DNA of 64,000 bases from Branchiostoma lanceolatum (Eukaryota; Chordata; Leptocardii; Amphioxiformes; Branchiostomatidae). The position numbers were made by a program, and so were the translations under genes. The stretch spans positions 33,855,193-33,919,192 of the forward strand of contig NC_089723.1 of NCBI RefSeq assembly GCF_035083965.1, written 5' to 3'. Positions 39,670 to 52,600 of this stretch are shown here, in pieces. The notes beneath the pieces were generated by a model. That model had not been told where the DNA came from. It worked only from the letters and a program-made list of their open reading frames with translations, and did no database searches. Within the stretch, counting starts at the first letter, position 1; each line of letters opens with the position of its first letter.

Positions 39670-42112
39670 GGCACAGTAATGCCGATTCAACAAAAACTCG
39701 ATGGCCTACCGCCTATGTTCAAACTGAGCAAAGTCAAGTTCAGTTTTTGTGTGACGTAAGAATAGAATACATGGTTATTACGTTATGCTGTAAAACACGA
39801 TCCCGCTTCGATGGAGCCACATGGAGATTCCGCTGTTGGACTTGCTTCCCTGGTCCACAACAGACGTCCGCCGAACGTTCCGTCCAAAAGACATCGGGGG
39901 AGTCCAGGCCAGGTCGGCGGGGACGGGAAACCACGACGCCGTCAGACCGCCGAGCCGCGGGTCCACCCAGGCCAGGTTGTACTCCATCGTCGTGCTCAGG
40001 TTCTGTGAGGAAAATACGGGCATATTAACACATTTGGGGATGGAAATTTGAAACTGGTAGCATCCTCACCGTTGAGATCCTGTTTCCAATTCGTTTTTTC
40101 TCAATGTCTCCAATTAAACACGGTGTAATAATACAGAAACCAATCTAATTTGGTACATAAACCTTTTATTGTGATACTATGTTTATTCTTATTCTCAGTT
40201 TTCTATCCCTCTTCCTTGAAATAAGATAGATATGTGAATGTCTCTTAAGATCTAGAAAGAGACAAATAAAGACATGTTCATATACAATAGAGAATATATA
40301 CCTGGGACACTGTAAAAAAGTAGTAAACAACAATTATGCTTTGTGCAAGCTATTGTCAAGGTCTGTGTGTTATCATTCCTCATTATTTTCAAAAACATGT
40401 TATATCAGCAACAGGGATAGGGGGACACAGTTAGCATCAAGGACATGGACGTTCTAACTGTGTTTCCCTGTCCCTGGTGCTGACTGTATTTCCCTGTCCT
40501 TGGTGCTGATTACCTATTACTTCTAATTTCTGTTCAACGCTATCTTACCGAGTTTTCCTCTGACAGCCATCCTATGTTCCGGATGTGTACTCTTGAGGAA
40601 ACATCAGTCCATCGTTCTAAACAAACAAACAAACAAACAAACAAATGAAACATTACAGTCTGAGAACAATATACTTTGGTATGGAATAACATTCATGTCT
40701 GTATTACCTGTGTCAGAAGTTGGATTGTATTAATTACTTACTGTATGTAGATATAGAATTATAGATTTATTAGATAAAAAGAATGCTTTCACCTCTGACC
40801 TCACCATTACACATCAACAACAACAGATGTGAGTGTGATATTGGAGGCAGTTTGGGAACGTTGCAATGTAAATTTTCGTTTTTTGGTTGTTGAAATTGCC
40901 AACGTTTTAAAGTACTCATTGGTTGGTCTGTTATTTTATCGTAGTTATAACTACGCCTCTCTTTCTTCACGTCACTGCGTACATACAGTTTTGTGCATTC
41001 ACGTTTATTTCTGTAGCAACCAACTATTAACGATATTTCTCAAGCAACTCAGTCTGTACTGAATACAGGACACAGAAATGTAATTAAGAAGCGATTCCTA
41101 AGTGGACCATCAGTGCCTTCATGAAATATTTACAGCCATTTACCACGTGCAAGCCTTAACAACAAAAAACGCAATTATTTGATTGCTTGGAATATAATAG
41201 GACGGTCCACCTATTACTTCCACTAGCTCAGCGTATCTGCTTGACAGAAGACACTCGAATGATATCTAAAAAAACGTAGCGATGGGGGTGATGATGATAG
41301 TTTATATACCTGTACAGGCAAAACTGCCCAAGAAGACCATTCAGGAGACCGATTGAATCTGGCCTATGTGGACAGGTGGTCACTATATTAATGCCCAAGA
41401 AGACCACCCAAGGAACCTATGGACACGAGTCTTAATGCTTGTATCAATAGGAAAAAATATATCCAAAATACTTCCAAAAAAGAGGTCACATTGGCCTGGT
41501 GGCCCTTAGAGTCTATGTATATGTAGAGGCCATCACTTGTACAGGTTTGACTGTATCTATAAATCTTATTTCAGTACCTTGCTCGTTCGGTCTCTGGGAT
41601 TGTTTGTACCCCGAAGGCAGAGGGCTGCCTGTTCTCCAGACCTGCCAACGTTCCCAGTTCGCAGCTCCAACTAAACCGTCGCTCCCGTTCAGTCCGGGTC
41701 GCAGCGAGCCCTACATTCACAAACATACATGATACATCAAGGACATGATATTTGCATATACGCTCGTTCTCATATAAATGTACACATTTTGTAACTTCCG
41801 TTACCGTTTGAAGTAAGACGTTCCTGACATTAAGATATGTCACATATAAGGCATGCCTTACGGTGATATGATGTGATAATCTAGGTTAGTAATAGAAGCT
41901 CAAGCCCGCTTTGCAAGACAAATACGTCACAAATGATGGCACAATATACTTACAGTTTTAAAGGCAGTCCAGTCCTCTTCAGTTCGTCGCATATACAGGG
42001 ACAAGTCTATACTATTCATGTTAATGTTTAAACTATTCATCGGAGTAAGCTGACTTTTGGTAACAGCAAGAACAGACATCACGTATATGATATACGCACA
42101 CTGCATTTTCAT
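34563..42112 (-). CDS. Cys-loop ligand-gated ion channel subunit with cysteine-rich loop C (583 aa)
   Basis: Eleven exons: 41954-42112, 41578-41710, 40549-40616, 39782-40002, 38538-38620, 38126-38272, 37614-37760, 37110-37333, 36580-36693, 35672-35848, 34563-34841; 1,752 bases, all phases fit. A signal peptide (CAYIIYVMSVLAVTKSQ) is followed by WERWQVWRTGSPLPSGY, EYNLAWVDPRLGGLTASW, a canonical 13-residue Cys-loop (CSVQLWRYPFDSQVC), then an eight-cysteine exon (37,614-37,760) in the loop C position. M1 is IPSTVVVTASFLQAWLP, M2 AGRFVLGIFAVLVMIS, M3 AIDIWIMTCILFVTVALLET, and M4 lies in the last 20 residues. The M3-M4 loop is made of two related exons. Exon sizes 221, 147 and 224 equal those of the chimeric gene, so the two are tandem paralogues. 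Branch resembles glycine/GABA receptors; ligand and ion choice unknown. Confidence 0.92.
35496..35657 (+). mobile_element. MITE, TACATAAATCC family, copy 1
   Basis: One of four copies of a ~190-base element (others at 36,772-36,960 inverted, 51,561-51,730 and 62,603-62,785). Shared blocks are GGTTACATAAATCC, GAGATCTCTAGTGCAGCACC and ATTATACTGGGGGACGTTGG. Its right end is within about 15 bases of the exon at 35,672. Confidence 0.85.
36144..36291. mobile_element. TTAA-flanked palindromic MITE (piggyBac-type target site)
   Basis: TTAA at 36,144-36,147 and 36,288-36,291 flank an element whose ends TGACCCGC and GCGGGTCA are inverted, and whose inner arms (GGTCTATACGGTGTGATAAG and the inverse) pair nearly throughout. 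The TTAA duplication is the mark of piggyBac-mobilised elements. Confidence 0.85.
36415..36520 (+). repeat. Short tandem repeat, about 33-base unit
   Basis: Three diverged copies of GGTCCGTACGAAGATTACAG at about 36,434, 36,462 and 36,493, in the intron after the M3 exon. Confidence 0.7.
36772..36960 (-). mobile_element. MITE, TACATAAATCC family, copy 2 (inverted)
   Basis: Inverted copy of the element at 35,496: GTGGCGGATTTATGTGACC at the right and GTACATAATTCCGCCACCC at the left form the terminal inverted repeats. Confidence 0.85.
37905..38050 (+). repeat. Minisatellite, CAGCACCAGGGACAGGGAAA unit
   Basis: About six copies of an 18-26-base unit ending in GGGAAACAC. An inverted cousin lies at 40,410-40,512 (TTTCCCTGTCCCTGGTGCTG), and a third array of related words is at 56,500-56,755. 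Confidence 0.85.
39003..39724. mobile_element. Non-autonomous transposon with inverted ends
   Basis: Left end TTCAAACCATGGGCGATAGG and GGCCATCGAGTTTTTGT are inverted at the right (ACAAAAACTCGATGGCC, then TACCGCCTATGTTC). The interior has two copies of a ~75-base unit starting GCGGATCGGGCGTTGTGGTT and a (TA)n tract at 39,637-39,668. Located in the intron between the channel's 221-base exon and its Cys-loop exon. Confidence 0.82.
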
Positions 42113-43643
42113 TTTTCAATAGAACTTACGCAAAACACACTACCACCGAGTCAAGGTGAATTTGCTGCAGCGTATTTTGGGGAGGGGCACCCGATGACAC
42201 GCGCGTAAAACTCAAAGGACTCATCGAAATTACATGACCCAGTACCTCGATTGACTCACGACAATAGCTGACTAATGTGACAGAACTGACTGAAATGAAC
42301 TACGCCACTCATTGCTTGTGCTCCCTTGCCTGTATGAGATACTTGTTCAAGCCTTGGCTGATATGTTGGGAAAGTGTTGCTAGAAATATGACGCTAAGGC
42401 CAATCATACAACCCCGGCCTTGTAAATTGTAGAAAAAGTTTTTACCTTAACTTACAGGAAGGAGGAGCACAAAAATTAACATGTTTTGAGGAAAATGCAG
42501 TCGACTGAGAGAAAGTTGGGTGCGTGGTGTCTTCCATAAATTAATCATGAGCATACATTATATGAAGCCAACAATGAAGGCTCTGTACTGTAGGGTGATA
42601 ATTCATGAAGCTGTGACGTTCTGTGTGTAGCCCACGCGCAGCCAGAGGGTCCATTTGTTTTGTTGCTGTCCGCTTGACTGCCTAATACTCCTGCAAATAG
42701 CCATTTGTTCAACGTATCACTCATCCTCCGGTCCATCCGTATGGCTGTGCCTGTGCCTTAAGATTCTTGTGTCTAATGGCTGCATGACGTTCCCCTTGTT
42801 CTTTCTTAGCTGTCAACGTCGTATTCTTAGATCTTTTTATATCAATAAATTTGAGATTGTGTGCTTTTAACTGCCTAGTTGGCGTTTTTTACGAATTATC
42901 GGTGTTGACATCCGCACTGCAATATCAAGCCTAATGGTAGAAGTGGCACATAGCGATGTATGTTTAAACTGCACATAATGTGTACGTACAATTTCATGAC
43001 GGCGGGGAATATTTTCTCCTTTTTATCGGTACCCATAACAAAAAAGCTAAAAGATATTCTGTGTGGGTATACGTCATTACATCTCAATTTTCTAACGGAA
43101 AATTAGGCTACAGTTAAAGAAAACTCCTATTTATGAAACGTGTGTTTGTCCTTCGATAGACTTCAAAGATCATGGTGTAAGCTAAATGGTTTTACCCACG
43201 GATTTGACAAAATCCTCACAAACATTCTTGTTTATTTTCCACTTACGGCGTATCCGTTTCCGAATCTGCAAGATCTAGCCTTCGTCTAGCGGGATAAACA
43301 TACCAACAATATATAAACACAGCCCTATAATGTTGTATTGTTGGCAAAACACATTTAACATGACGTAGTCGCATCGATCTTCGGCAGTCATCAAAGTATG
43401 CACCAGAACCATAAGAATATTAATTCGTTGCTTTATCGGTGTTCTTATCGACATAGCAAAGTGTCGTAAACGGCTGGAACATAATCGGCTCACGGAAGTA
43501 GCTCTGTAGGAAGACCACACAAATGGGAGAAGTGTCCCGTACACATCATAGCTGAGTTCGACGTACTAAATCCGCGGTAGTGCTGCGTTCTTCGCATATT
43601 GCGTTCTTGGAGAACAGAAACATCACAGTTGGTCAACAACTAA
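42113..43643. promoter_or_regulatory. Divergent intergenic region between channel gene 2 and the CNTNAP-like gene
   Basis: About 1.5 kb separates the two start codons, which face away from each other, so both promoters must lie here or overlap. I see no clear TATA box and no conserved exon. Confidence 0.5.
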
Positions 43644-46600
43644 ATGTCAACGAGACGGATTTACATTGCTGTAGTCTGCATCTTGCAGATAGTCACATTG
43701 GACCTAGGATGCGCCAAAAAAGGTACGTTCCGCTTAAGCCGTTGTCACACATTCAGGGCCTTCCACAGAACTTGCCCCAACTACCCAACCAAGGTTGTCA
43801 GTGGCATTTTGGGACCAGTCTGGCCAGCTACATGTATAGCTATAACTAACACCACGCCTATATTTCGCGACGACCATGTCACAAACATTTCACAAACATT
43901 TCATAGCCAGTACATGAGTTGCTCCGAACCAATCGCGAGCCCCGACTTTTTCGGTAAGTTGGGAACTAGTTGGGATTAAGTCAGCAGTGGTTATGTCGTG
44001 TTTAGGAGTCAAATATGACATCAGACTTGACGACAGACCTTTCCCAATGAAATCACCAGTATGACACATGTCCAAATCGTATTAAAGTGTGTAGTTCGTA
44101 TGCATAATGATATTCAAACGCATTCAAGATGAATAAGATCTTCCGATATTGTGAGATCAATAACAACGGTAAGATTGCCTACTGCGCATACCCTTTATTG
44201 GCTGTGTAGTATGTCTATCGTCCTCACATCATCATAATATAGTCAAGTCAAGTCAATTTTAATTCCTTATCGTCGGAATTCTCCTGTATCCGCAGCTACA
44301 TGGACACCACAGAGCTGTGACCACTTGAAACGCGGCGGAGAAACAGAGGATGGGTACTACTTGATTGACCCAGATGGCCATGGCGGCGTGGACCCCTTCC
44401 AAGTGTTTTGTGACATGAGCAGCGACCAACAATATGGTGAGGGATGCCACTACCCTTTCATCCAGTTTTATTTTAAGAAAAAAAAAGAAGAATATGTCGT
44501 GAAAAATCATTTTTCATAATATAACCTCGGGATCAAATTTTAAAGAGTTGATTTTTGTATTCGTAGTAGTAGCAGTAGTAGACTGGTTTATCAACAAGTT
44601 TTAAATGCCTCCTGGCAGCCGTATTAGAAGGCTGAACTGCGAGGCTGTTTACAATAGTGACCATGTAATCTCAGTGATTTCTAGTGCTCAATTTGAACAA
44701 TATAAGAGGGGCTTCATTTTGAGTGTTCAGTGTGATATGTTTGCAACCTTAAGAATCGTTTTGGATCCCTTAGAACCTTTGGTATAGGTGTTCAATGTAT
44801 TCTAGTACATAAACTCTGTTAAGCTGTGGTACAGGGTTTAAGAGATGAAACAATTTCTATCATCAGTCACTCAATTCGTAAACATTCAAAGCTTCATGTT
44901 TCAACCTATTGCTTCATGTAAATAAAACGTTCACACATCAGTTACAAATATGTTTCTTCTTCATAATGTACTTCATATCTGAGACAGGTTTTTGAAGTTG
45001 GTTACATTTTCCAAATTCTAAGAAATCACTGGCATAAGAAGTGAATGCAATATTACCCCTGAATTCACCACAGGGATAACTGTGGTAAATCACGACAAGA
45101 GGGAGAGAGCGTCCGTAGACGGAAGAAAGGGACCTGGTGCCCGAGTCGTCAACGTCACGTACACCGCCTCCATGGAGCAGATACAAGCTCTGATCAGCCT
45201 GTCGTCTGACTGTGAGCAGTACTTATCTGTGAGTACTTGTTAAATGTACCATTCACTGTAGCCGTGGCGACTGTTGCAGGGCTTACATTTACTTGCTGTC
45301 TTGTATATGACAGCAAGAAAAAGGAAGCCCTACAACAGTCGCCATCGCTACATTCACGGTCGACAAAGTCGTCAGAGAAACAGTGGATGGAAAAGAGCCA
45401 AGTTTGGATACATGACGAAAAGTCACGTATTTTCAAATAACGTATTATGTATTTCTTTATGTATTCATTGGTTTGACTGTTCAACGCCCACAGCCAGGGT
45501 TGCCCAACTAGCCTGTGGCTGCAGGGCTAAATAGCGTCTTAAAGTGACCTGTCCCGTAAGTTGACTAGATAGTTATTCTTAATTTAAAGTCCATGTGTTG
45601 GGATGCAGGGTTGCTTAAAATTCAATATCAAGCTGATCTATTACTTTTCCTCCAAATACAGTGTACAATCCGTGCCTCTATCTCCCAAGCGTAGGCAACT
45701 TTGTTTACTCATACACAACTTACAAACCACATCAAAGCATCGAGGTCGTTTTCTCATGCATGTTCTATGAACACATATCACACGTATTACACAACTGCAA
45801 TCGCTGGGGAAAAAAGACGTGGCTATATCATACGTGTCGTACTGCACGACCAAATTAACTTCATTACGTACTATTAGATAAACATTGTTTTATCAGATAT
45901 AACTGTAGTTAGGCTGACGTCAACAGCAGTTTAGTGTAAACCACAGGCCAGTTGGGTCACGTAGGTCACGTAGGTGGCGGCTTATTGGGAACTGTTGTCG
46001 ATCACAGTCCCTGATCCTGTTGTGCCTTCAGTTTTCGCACGCGATTGGCAACAGTCAACACTGAAAGCACGTACAACTGTCACCGTCTTTTCTTTAGAAT
46101 ACATTTATGAAAGATTCCATGATGATCTGTGGGTGTATAGAGAGTTTGAGTCGATTTTGTTATCCATCCATAAATCTGAGAACTTTATCTTTTGCATCAA
46201 TTAAAACAATTAGATCCCATCTAGCCGTGGCGACTGTTGCAATGCTGACGTTGCATATAGTCACATACATCTAAGAGACCGTACAACAATAATGTATAAG
46301 ATTGCAAGCAAGAGAAGATCTGAAACAGTCGCTACAACTAGACCCCATCAGGTTGTAGATTGTCATCTTTTACATCTGCATTTGCGTGAGTTGTGTCCAT
46401 GCCTTCATGCGACGCTATCACCACGTACATCATGAACATCCGTTTGCTTTTAACGTGCCACCCCTGTCTCCCTTTTATCTATTCCATGACAAAAATATAG
46501 TTGTTTTTGACGCCCTCCATTGTTACATATGAAAGGGCAATGTTTTTGGCATACGCTTGATCAAAGGACGCAGATATGAACTCAAAACAGCAAAGAACAC

Positions 46601-49600
46601 AACAATAAACTGCAATATATCACGCAAAGATGCAAAGCAGGCGAATCTATGTGTGATATATCGGTGTTAAAATTACCGCCCTTTGATGACCGATAACTCA
46701 CCTAATAACAACACACATGAGAGGGCTCTGCCCACAGAATCACAACACACGATAATTCAATCAGTTTGTCGTCTGATGAGGATGAATGTCACGATAAATA
46801 TTTGTCGATATGGGCTATAGAAATACCAGCATTGATAGCCAAAATAATGAGACAATTTAGCCAGGACAACTGTGGACGTTACGACATTGTTTGGAGAACA
46901 TAGAATGAATTCTTGAACGACAGTAGCAATATTTCTAATGATATCAGGACCCCTTGTCTACAGATATTTTTGCAACTCTTGATTCTTCTTATCTAACATA
47001 TGAAAAGTATTTTGGTAATAACCATTGTACCATGGGTCAACACGTCTGAAAACACAAAGACATTTGTAGGTAAAGGACATTTGTAGCTTCAGTTAACATT
47101 TTAGACATGGAAACTTCATACATCGTAAGAAGGGTACGAGGGGTGATCAATAAGTCCCTGGCCTCGCCCAGAAATAAGGTACACAGCTCAAATTTTGGGG
47201 CATAGGTATATAGTATAAAATCTTTTAGCGATATCCACCAAATATCAAATTATTGTGGTCATTACTTTCCAGTCGACGTCCATTTAAAAATCAGTAGGCA
47301 AGTGACGAAATACAAGGGTGAACTGTGATCAGAGCTGTGTGGGTGGAGTTTCTCATGCCATGAATCGGCATAAAATCTTCGAAGACATTCATTTTTTGGT
47401 CAAAATGTTTGATGAACATTCCCTTCTTGTTTCAACTAAAAAGAAGCGAAATTATTTCCCGATATTTGAGTTGTGCACCTTATTTCTGGTTGAGGCCGAG
47501 GACTTATTGATAACCCCGCATGTGCCTTGCAGTCATAATCATAATCAATTGTCTACTCTATAATTCTCCAGTACGACTGTTTCGAGTCGCCTATGTTCTC
47601 ACGACCGTACCGACATGCGCAGTACCGACAGCACGTGGCCTGGTATTCCCGACAAGACACAAGGATGATCAACTGGGCAGGCGCAGAAGGACAGGATGGC
47701 AAGTGCGCATGCGGAGTAGCAGGTAACGTCCCTAGCTTCAAATTCCCCAATGGCACATCTCTGGGTATCATACTTCAATCTTTAAAAGACGAAATAACTT
47801 CCTCTGACACAATTCATACTTATCAACCCATGTTTTAAGATGAAATGAGCGCTTCTAACAATGATTGCATTGTTTTGAATTCTTTTTCATCTAATAGCAT
47901 ATGGAAAAGGTAGAGTTTATCTGTGATTTATGTTTTTATCTGTAATGTATGTGATGTGTTTTAAGGTAGTATTTATATGTGATTTTTAGAATGTATCTAT
48001 TGTTGAATAGGAGTGATGATACTATTATTGTACAGTAGATTGTCTTAAGTCACTAGTTTTTAAGAAAATATGTTATCAAAATGATAAAATAAAACCATTC
48101 ATTCAAAAGTAGACGGGCTGTAGTTAAAGTCAATTGACCGTATCAGGTTTTATGGTTTTATACATTTTTTAAGCAACCAATGAAGACAGAACTACATCTG
48201 TATAGTGGAGGAGGTGCCTCGGGCACGTTAGCAGGCACTACAACAACCTAGTTACTCAGATGGGTAACGTTACCTTCTGGTTGTACTTCAGATTAATATT
48301 TTGTATACCTTTTGGTATGTCCAGTAATGTTCTATATGCCATACCTTTCCACCACATAGGTACATGTGACAACGGAAACAGACGCTGCAACTGTGACAAC
48401 GACGACAGCCAGTGGCGCCAAGATGGCGGCTACATCCGGGACAAGGAGCACCTTCCGGTGACTCGGCTCGTCTTCGGGGACAGCTGCAGCCATGACGTGT
48501 TGATGTATGCCGAACACGGATTCTACAGCGTCGGCTCACTGAGGTGCAGGGGACAAGGTTCGTACACAAAATGCACTGGAAATGATGATTATTACATATA
48601 CATGGACATGCATGTATGAGTATGTATATGCGTATGTCCGGAACACTATGATAAGTTACTCGAGATATGCTATATTACCCGAGTTAGAGAGCTAATTGTT
48701 ACATTCAGTAGACATAGTTCCCTGACATTTCGTCATGTTTTTAATCTTTGATGGCCTAACTTAAGCGCTGCATATATGTGAAATTTGGCGTCGTTTGTTG
48801 TTGTGTTCTATAGCCTGCATCTATCACGTTCTATAGCCTGTATTGATCACGTAACATTGATCTCCCTGTTTCACCAGTAGTGCTGACTTTATTAATACTG
48901 AGTTTTTCTTGACCTTCAGCTGTAGACAGCTCGTACCCGCCCTCCTGTGCTGAAGTGAGGTCCCGCGGTGAGCAGGGCAGTGGTGGGAACTACATCATAG
49001 ACCCGGACGGACCGGGAACAGGCGTGGAACCATTCACCGTCACCTGCCACTTCAACCAAACTGGTGAGAAGCTTCTCCACAACTTTTTGTTTTATCTTAG
49101 TTACATTTTTTAGGTCTAGATTACAATTAGATTTGTGGCCTGAATCTGATGTTTCAGCTTGTTTACGTGTGATATCACTGATACTTTAGGCAAGTGTCTA
49201 GTTGTAATCGTCTGGCTTCGAAATCCTAACCTGTCCATATTTGAAGTATATCCCTTCAAATGATATTTTGTTCATTATTGATGCTGGTGGATTGGCTGTG
49301 ATGTTACGATAGGTTTCTGTAGTCTCCTACTATCATCTAAGCACTTCCACAAGTGGACTAGCCCCTGTTGTAAGTGCTTGGACAACTATATGGTCCAAGG
49401 GTCATAGAAACGGTGATGGGCACCGCCCTACACACAAAAATGTGTGGGAAGCATTATCTAACCATGTCTTGTCTCATATCTGCATTGACAGTGACAACTA
49501 CCGTCCGCCACAACCGAGAGGAGATGGCCCACGTGGACGGACACGAACATCCCCTGTCCTACCAGGTCGACGTGTCCTACTCCGCCAGCATGAGCCAAAT

Positions 49601-52600
49601 ACAGGCGCTGATGGCCATTTCTGGCAGTTGCGAACAAACTGTGGAGGTATGATTCAGTTTGTAAATAGTCTATAGAATGATAGACTCTATATTCTAGAGA
49701 CCATTCATTTTTATAAAGTCCAGGAGAATTATTTCTCAATCCATACAGGGCAAATGTCCAGCTTATGTCATCTGTACTCGTCTGAAGTTCCTAATTGTGA
49801 TATTCTCTTGCAGTATCATTGCTACGGCTCGGCCATATTTCATCCAGAAAACGAGTTTACATCCACGAAGCAGCATGCCGCCTGGTACTCCAGAGAGGGA
49901 ACGAGAATGTCATACTGGCCAGGGGCGAGGGGCCACGCCGGCAAGTGTGCGTGCGGTGTAGCAGGTAAGGCGTGATACTGATAATGAACTCTGCTTAGAT
50001 CTTCATGTCTGTGTTATAACCATTCACCTGATAAGATAGAGAGAAAGACACTTCCTTCTCTCGTCACCTTCAGCTCAGCAGCATTATATACATGAATATA
50101 TGACCATGGTAACGGTATGATGTTGTGTACAAAACCACAGGCACATGCGACAATGGGAACCCTCGCTGCAACTGCGATAACAACGACGACACCTGGCGGA
50201 AAGATGCGGGAACTGTAACAGACAAGACCCTACTGCCGGTGACAGGTCTGGCGTTCGGTGACACCTCCATCAAAGTCTGCTTCGATGAAGAGGAAAACTC
50301 AGTATCTCTGTTGGACGAACAAGGTTTCTACGTGTTGAGTCCTCTTCAGTGCAGATCTAGAAAATCAGGTTTGTTTTCCATTGCTTTACTAGATCCATGA
50401 AAGACTATCCAATAGATAGCATGTGCTGAATAGTTTACAGAAGAAAACAATAGTCGTAAGTTCAAATCAATATCTTACTATCTCAATCATTCCATTATCA
50501 TCATTACGATTAAGGTCGTATACATAGACATGATGGCAGGAGAGATACATAGATTTGTACACAAATTCTATACACATGTATAGAAGAAACAAGTTTGCTT
50601 AAGTGACTGTGAATATCGAATTTTCAAAGTATCATTCTGGAATGTTGCTTTCCCTTCAGGAACACCACAGACAACGGCCCAACCTGCGGTTCCAGCGAGC
50701 TCGACTTCCATAAGGATAAAAGTGGATGAGAGTGAGCACACAGTTCCAACGGGAAGTTCAGATTCTCTTCGGACCAGTACTCCAAGCAGCAGAGAAAAAA
50801 CAGCTACGGAGGGAGACCAACTCAGAGATGTGACGAAACCAAGCCCAGGTGAAGACGGTAGGATTACAGATGAGCATGTTGAGGAACCGTCTGATGACGG
50901 AAAAAAGGACAAACAACCACCTGGCGATCAAACCCCAGGTTAGTGATCTCTCTCCGAGAGAGAGAGAGATGTTTACCAGTCTTCACATGCAATTTCCTTC
51001 CTTTTTTTTCTTTTTCTTGATAACTCACATCCTTCGATCTCTTCTGTTTATATCTACATTTGACAACCCTTCTATTATAGAAGAAGTTCCAACTAGCACA
51101 GAGAAGTCGACAAAAGATGGCCTTGACGACGATGGAGGGGAAGAAAGACCAGATAATCATAACAGTGAAGACATCGAAGAGCCCAAAAATGTAGACACTG
51201 GCGGCAGAGACAAAGACAGACAGTTCCCTACAGATCAGTCTTCCGAAAGTGTCCCAAATCCAGGTAGGTTCAATGAGTTCAATATACGTAGTAACACATT
51301 CTCTGTACGTACCTGTCCCTTTGCCATTGTGTTAAAAGTAATACATAGTAGCCAACAGCTAGTATCTACACCGTACCATAGCGGACTAACATACTATTTT
51401 GTCCCTAAGTCCTCCAGGATGACATGGTGGATAGCATCAGCAGAAAGGCACATGACAGAAACGACGCGGTAGGGCACGGGACCGACTTTCCACCAGCTGT
51501 GTTAGAGAACGAGGGACTACCAGGCCAGGGAACATCTGGTAGGTAACCTCCATTAACATTAATTCTCCAGGTTACATAAATCCGCCACTTTAGAAAACAG
51601 TGGGCTTGAGAGATCTCTAGGGCGGCACCCCCAAGGTATGCACAGTTTAAATATACAGGAGTACATTATACTGGGGGACGTTGGGGGATGTCTTGAGGGT
51701 GGCGGAATTACGTTTCCTGGTGGAATTATGTAAGTACACAATGTACTAGATGGTAAAGTTGTCTGTCTTTGTTATGATTGGAAATGAATTACAATATATT
51801 GCAATCTTGTAAATAGTCCTTAGACGTACTATATAGGTGGTAGTATATATGTTCCATAACAAAAAAATAATGGTGAGATTTATTGTTTCGTTGGTGTATA
51901 TTTACTGGTAGGAAACAGCTAAACCGATTATATATTTTTTACCTGTTTTAGATGACCGTTCTGAAGAGCCGTTTGAAAGAGAGGACGATGAGGTCATACA
52001 AAATCTACCCGAGAAGACAGAAAAACCCCAAGAAGAGCCTCCAGTAAATAAGGGCACACACATCAAAAACAAACACAAACATCGAGGCAACAACAAACGC
52101 GTTCACCATACGGCAAATGTGTCGGGTAAGCACAGTGGCACTGAAAATGAAGACACAGAACCGATTAAAGACAATCCTAGCCAACATGTAGAAGTGCACC
52201 AAAATCGTGACGACGCTGGCATCGAAAACAAAGATGGAGAACAGGTGAACAGTGAACCCTTCATGCCTCCTGTGGAAGAAGACCCGGACCTAACGGATGA
52301 GGACTCTAGCAACAACGGAGACGTAGATCAGCCTTTTGAAAAACTACGAAACCCAGCTGCCTGTAAGTTCCAACGACTCCTAGTAACACAGTTTTCCCAA
52401 TCTCCTTCAAAATAGATAAATCAGTACTAATCAAGCAACCAATGCTACTAAATATACAACAGAAAGAAGGGAAGTCTATAGACAAGAAAACGCCAAGTTT
52501 ACTGGTAATGCTAGGGTCACATTTCCAAGCCGGGGCCTGGCCGGGCAATTTGCCGGAAGGAAGACAACAAAACACATCAAACGTAAAAAATGGTAATTTA

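Noticed and set aside
42655-43087. Frames of 60-70 codons between the divergent genes
   Set aside because: No splice signals, no signal peptide pattern and no similarity I can recognise.
43644-43979. First exon of the CNTNAP-like gene extending to 43,951
   Set aside because: A GTACGT donor right after the signal peptide at 43,723 gives the same phase and joins directly to the repeat; the longer version adds sequence with no domain.
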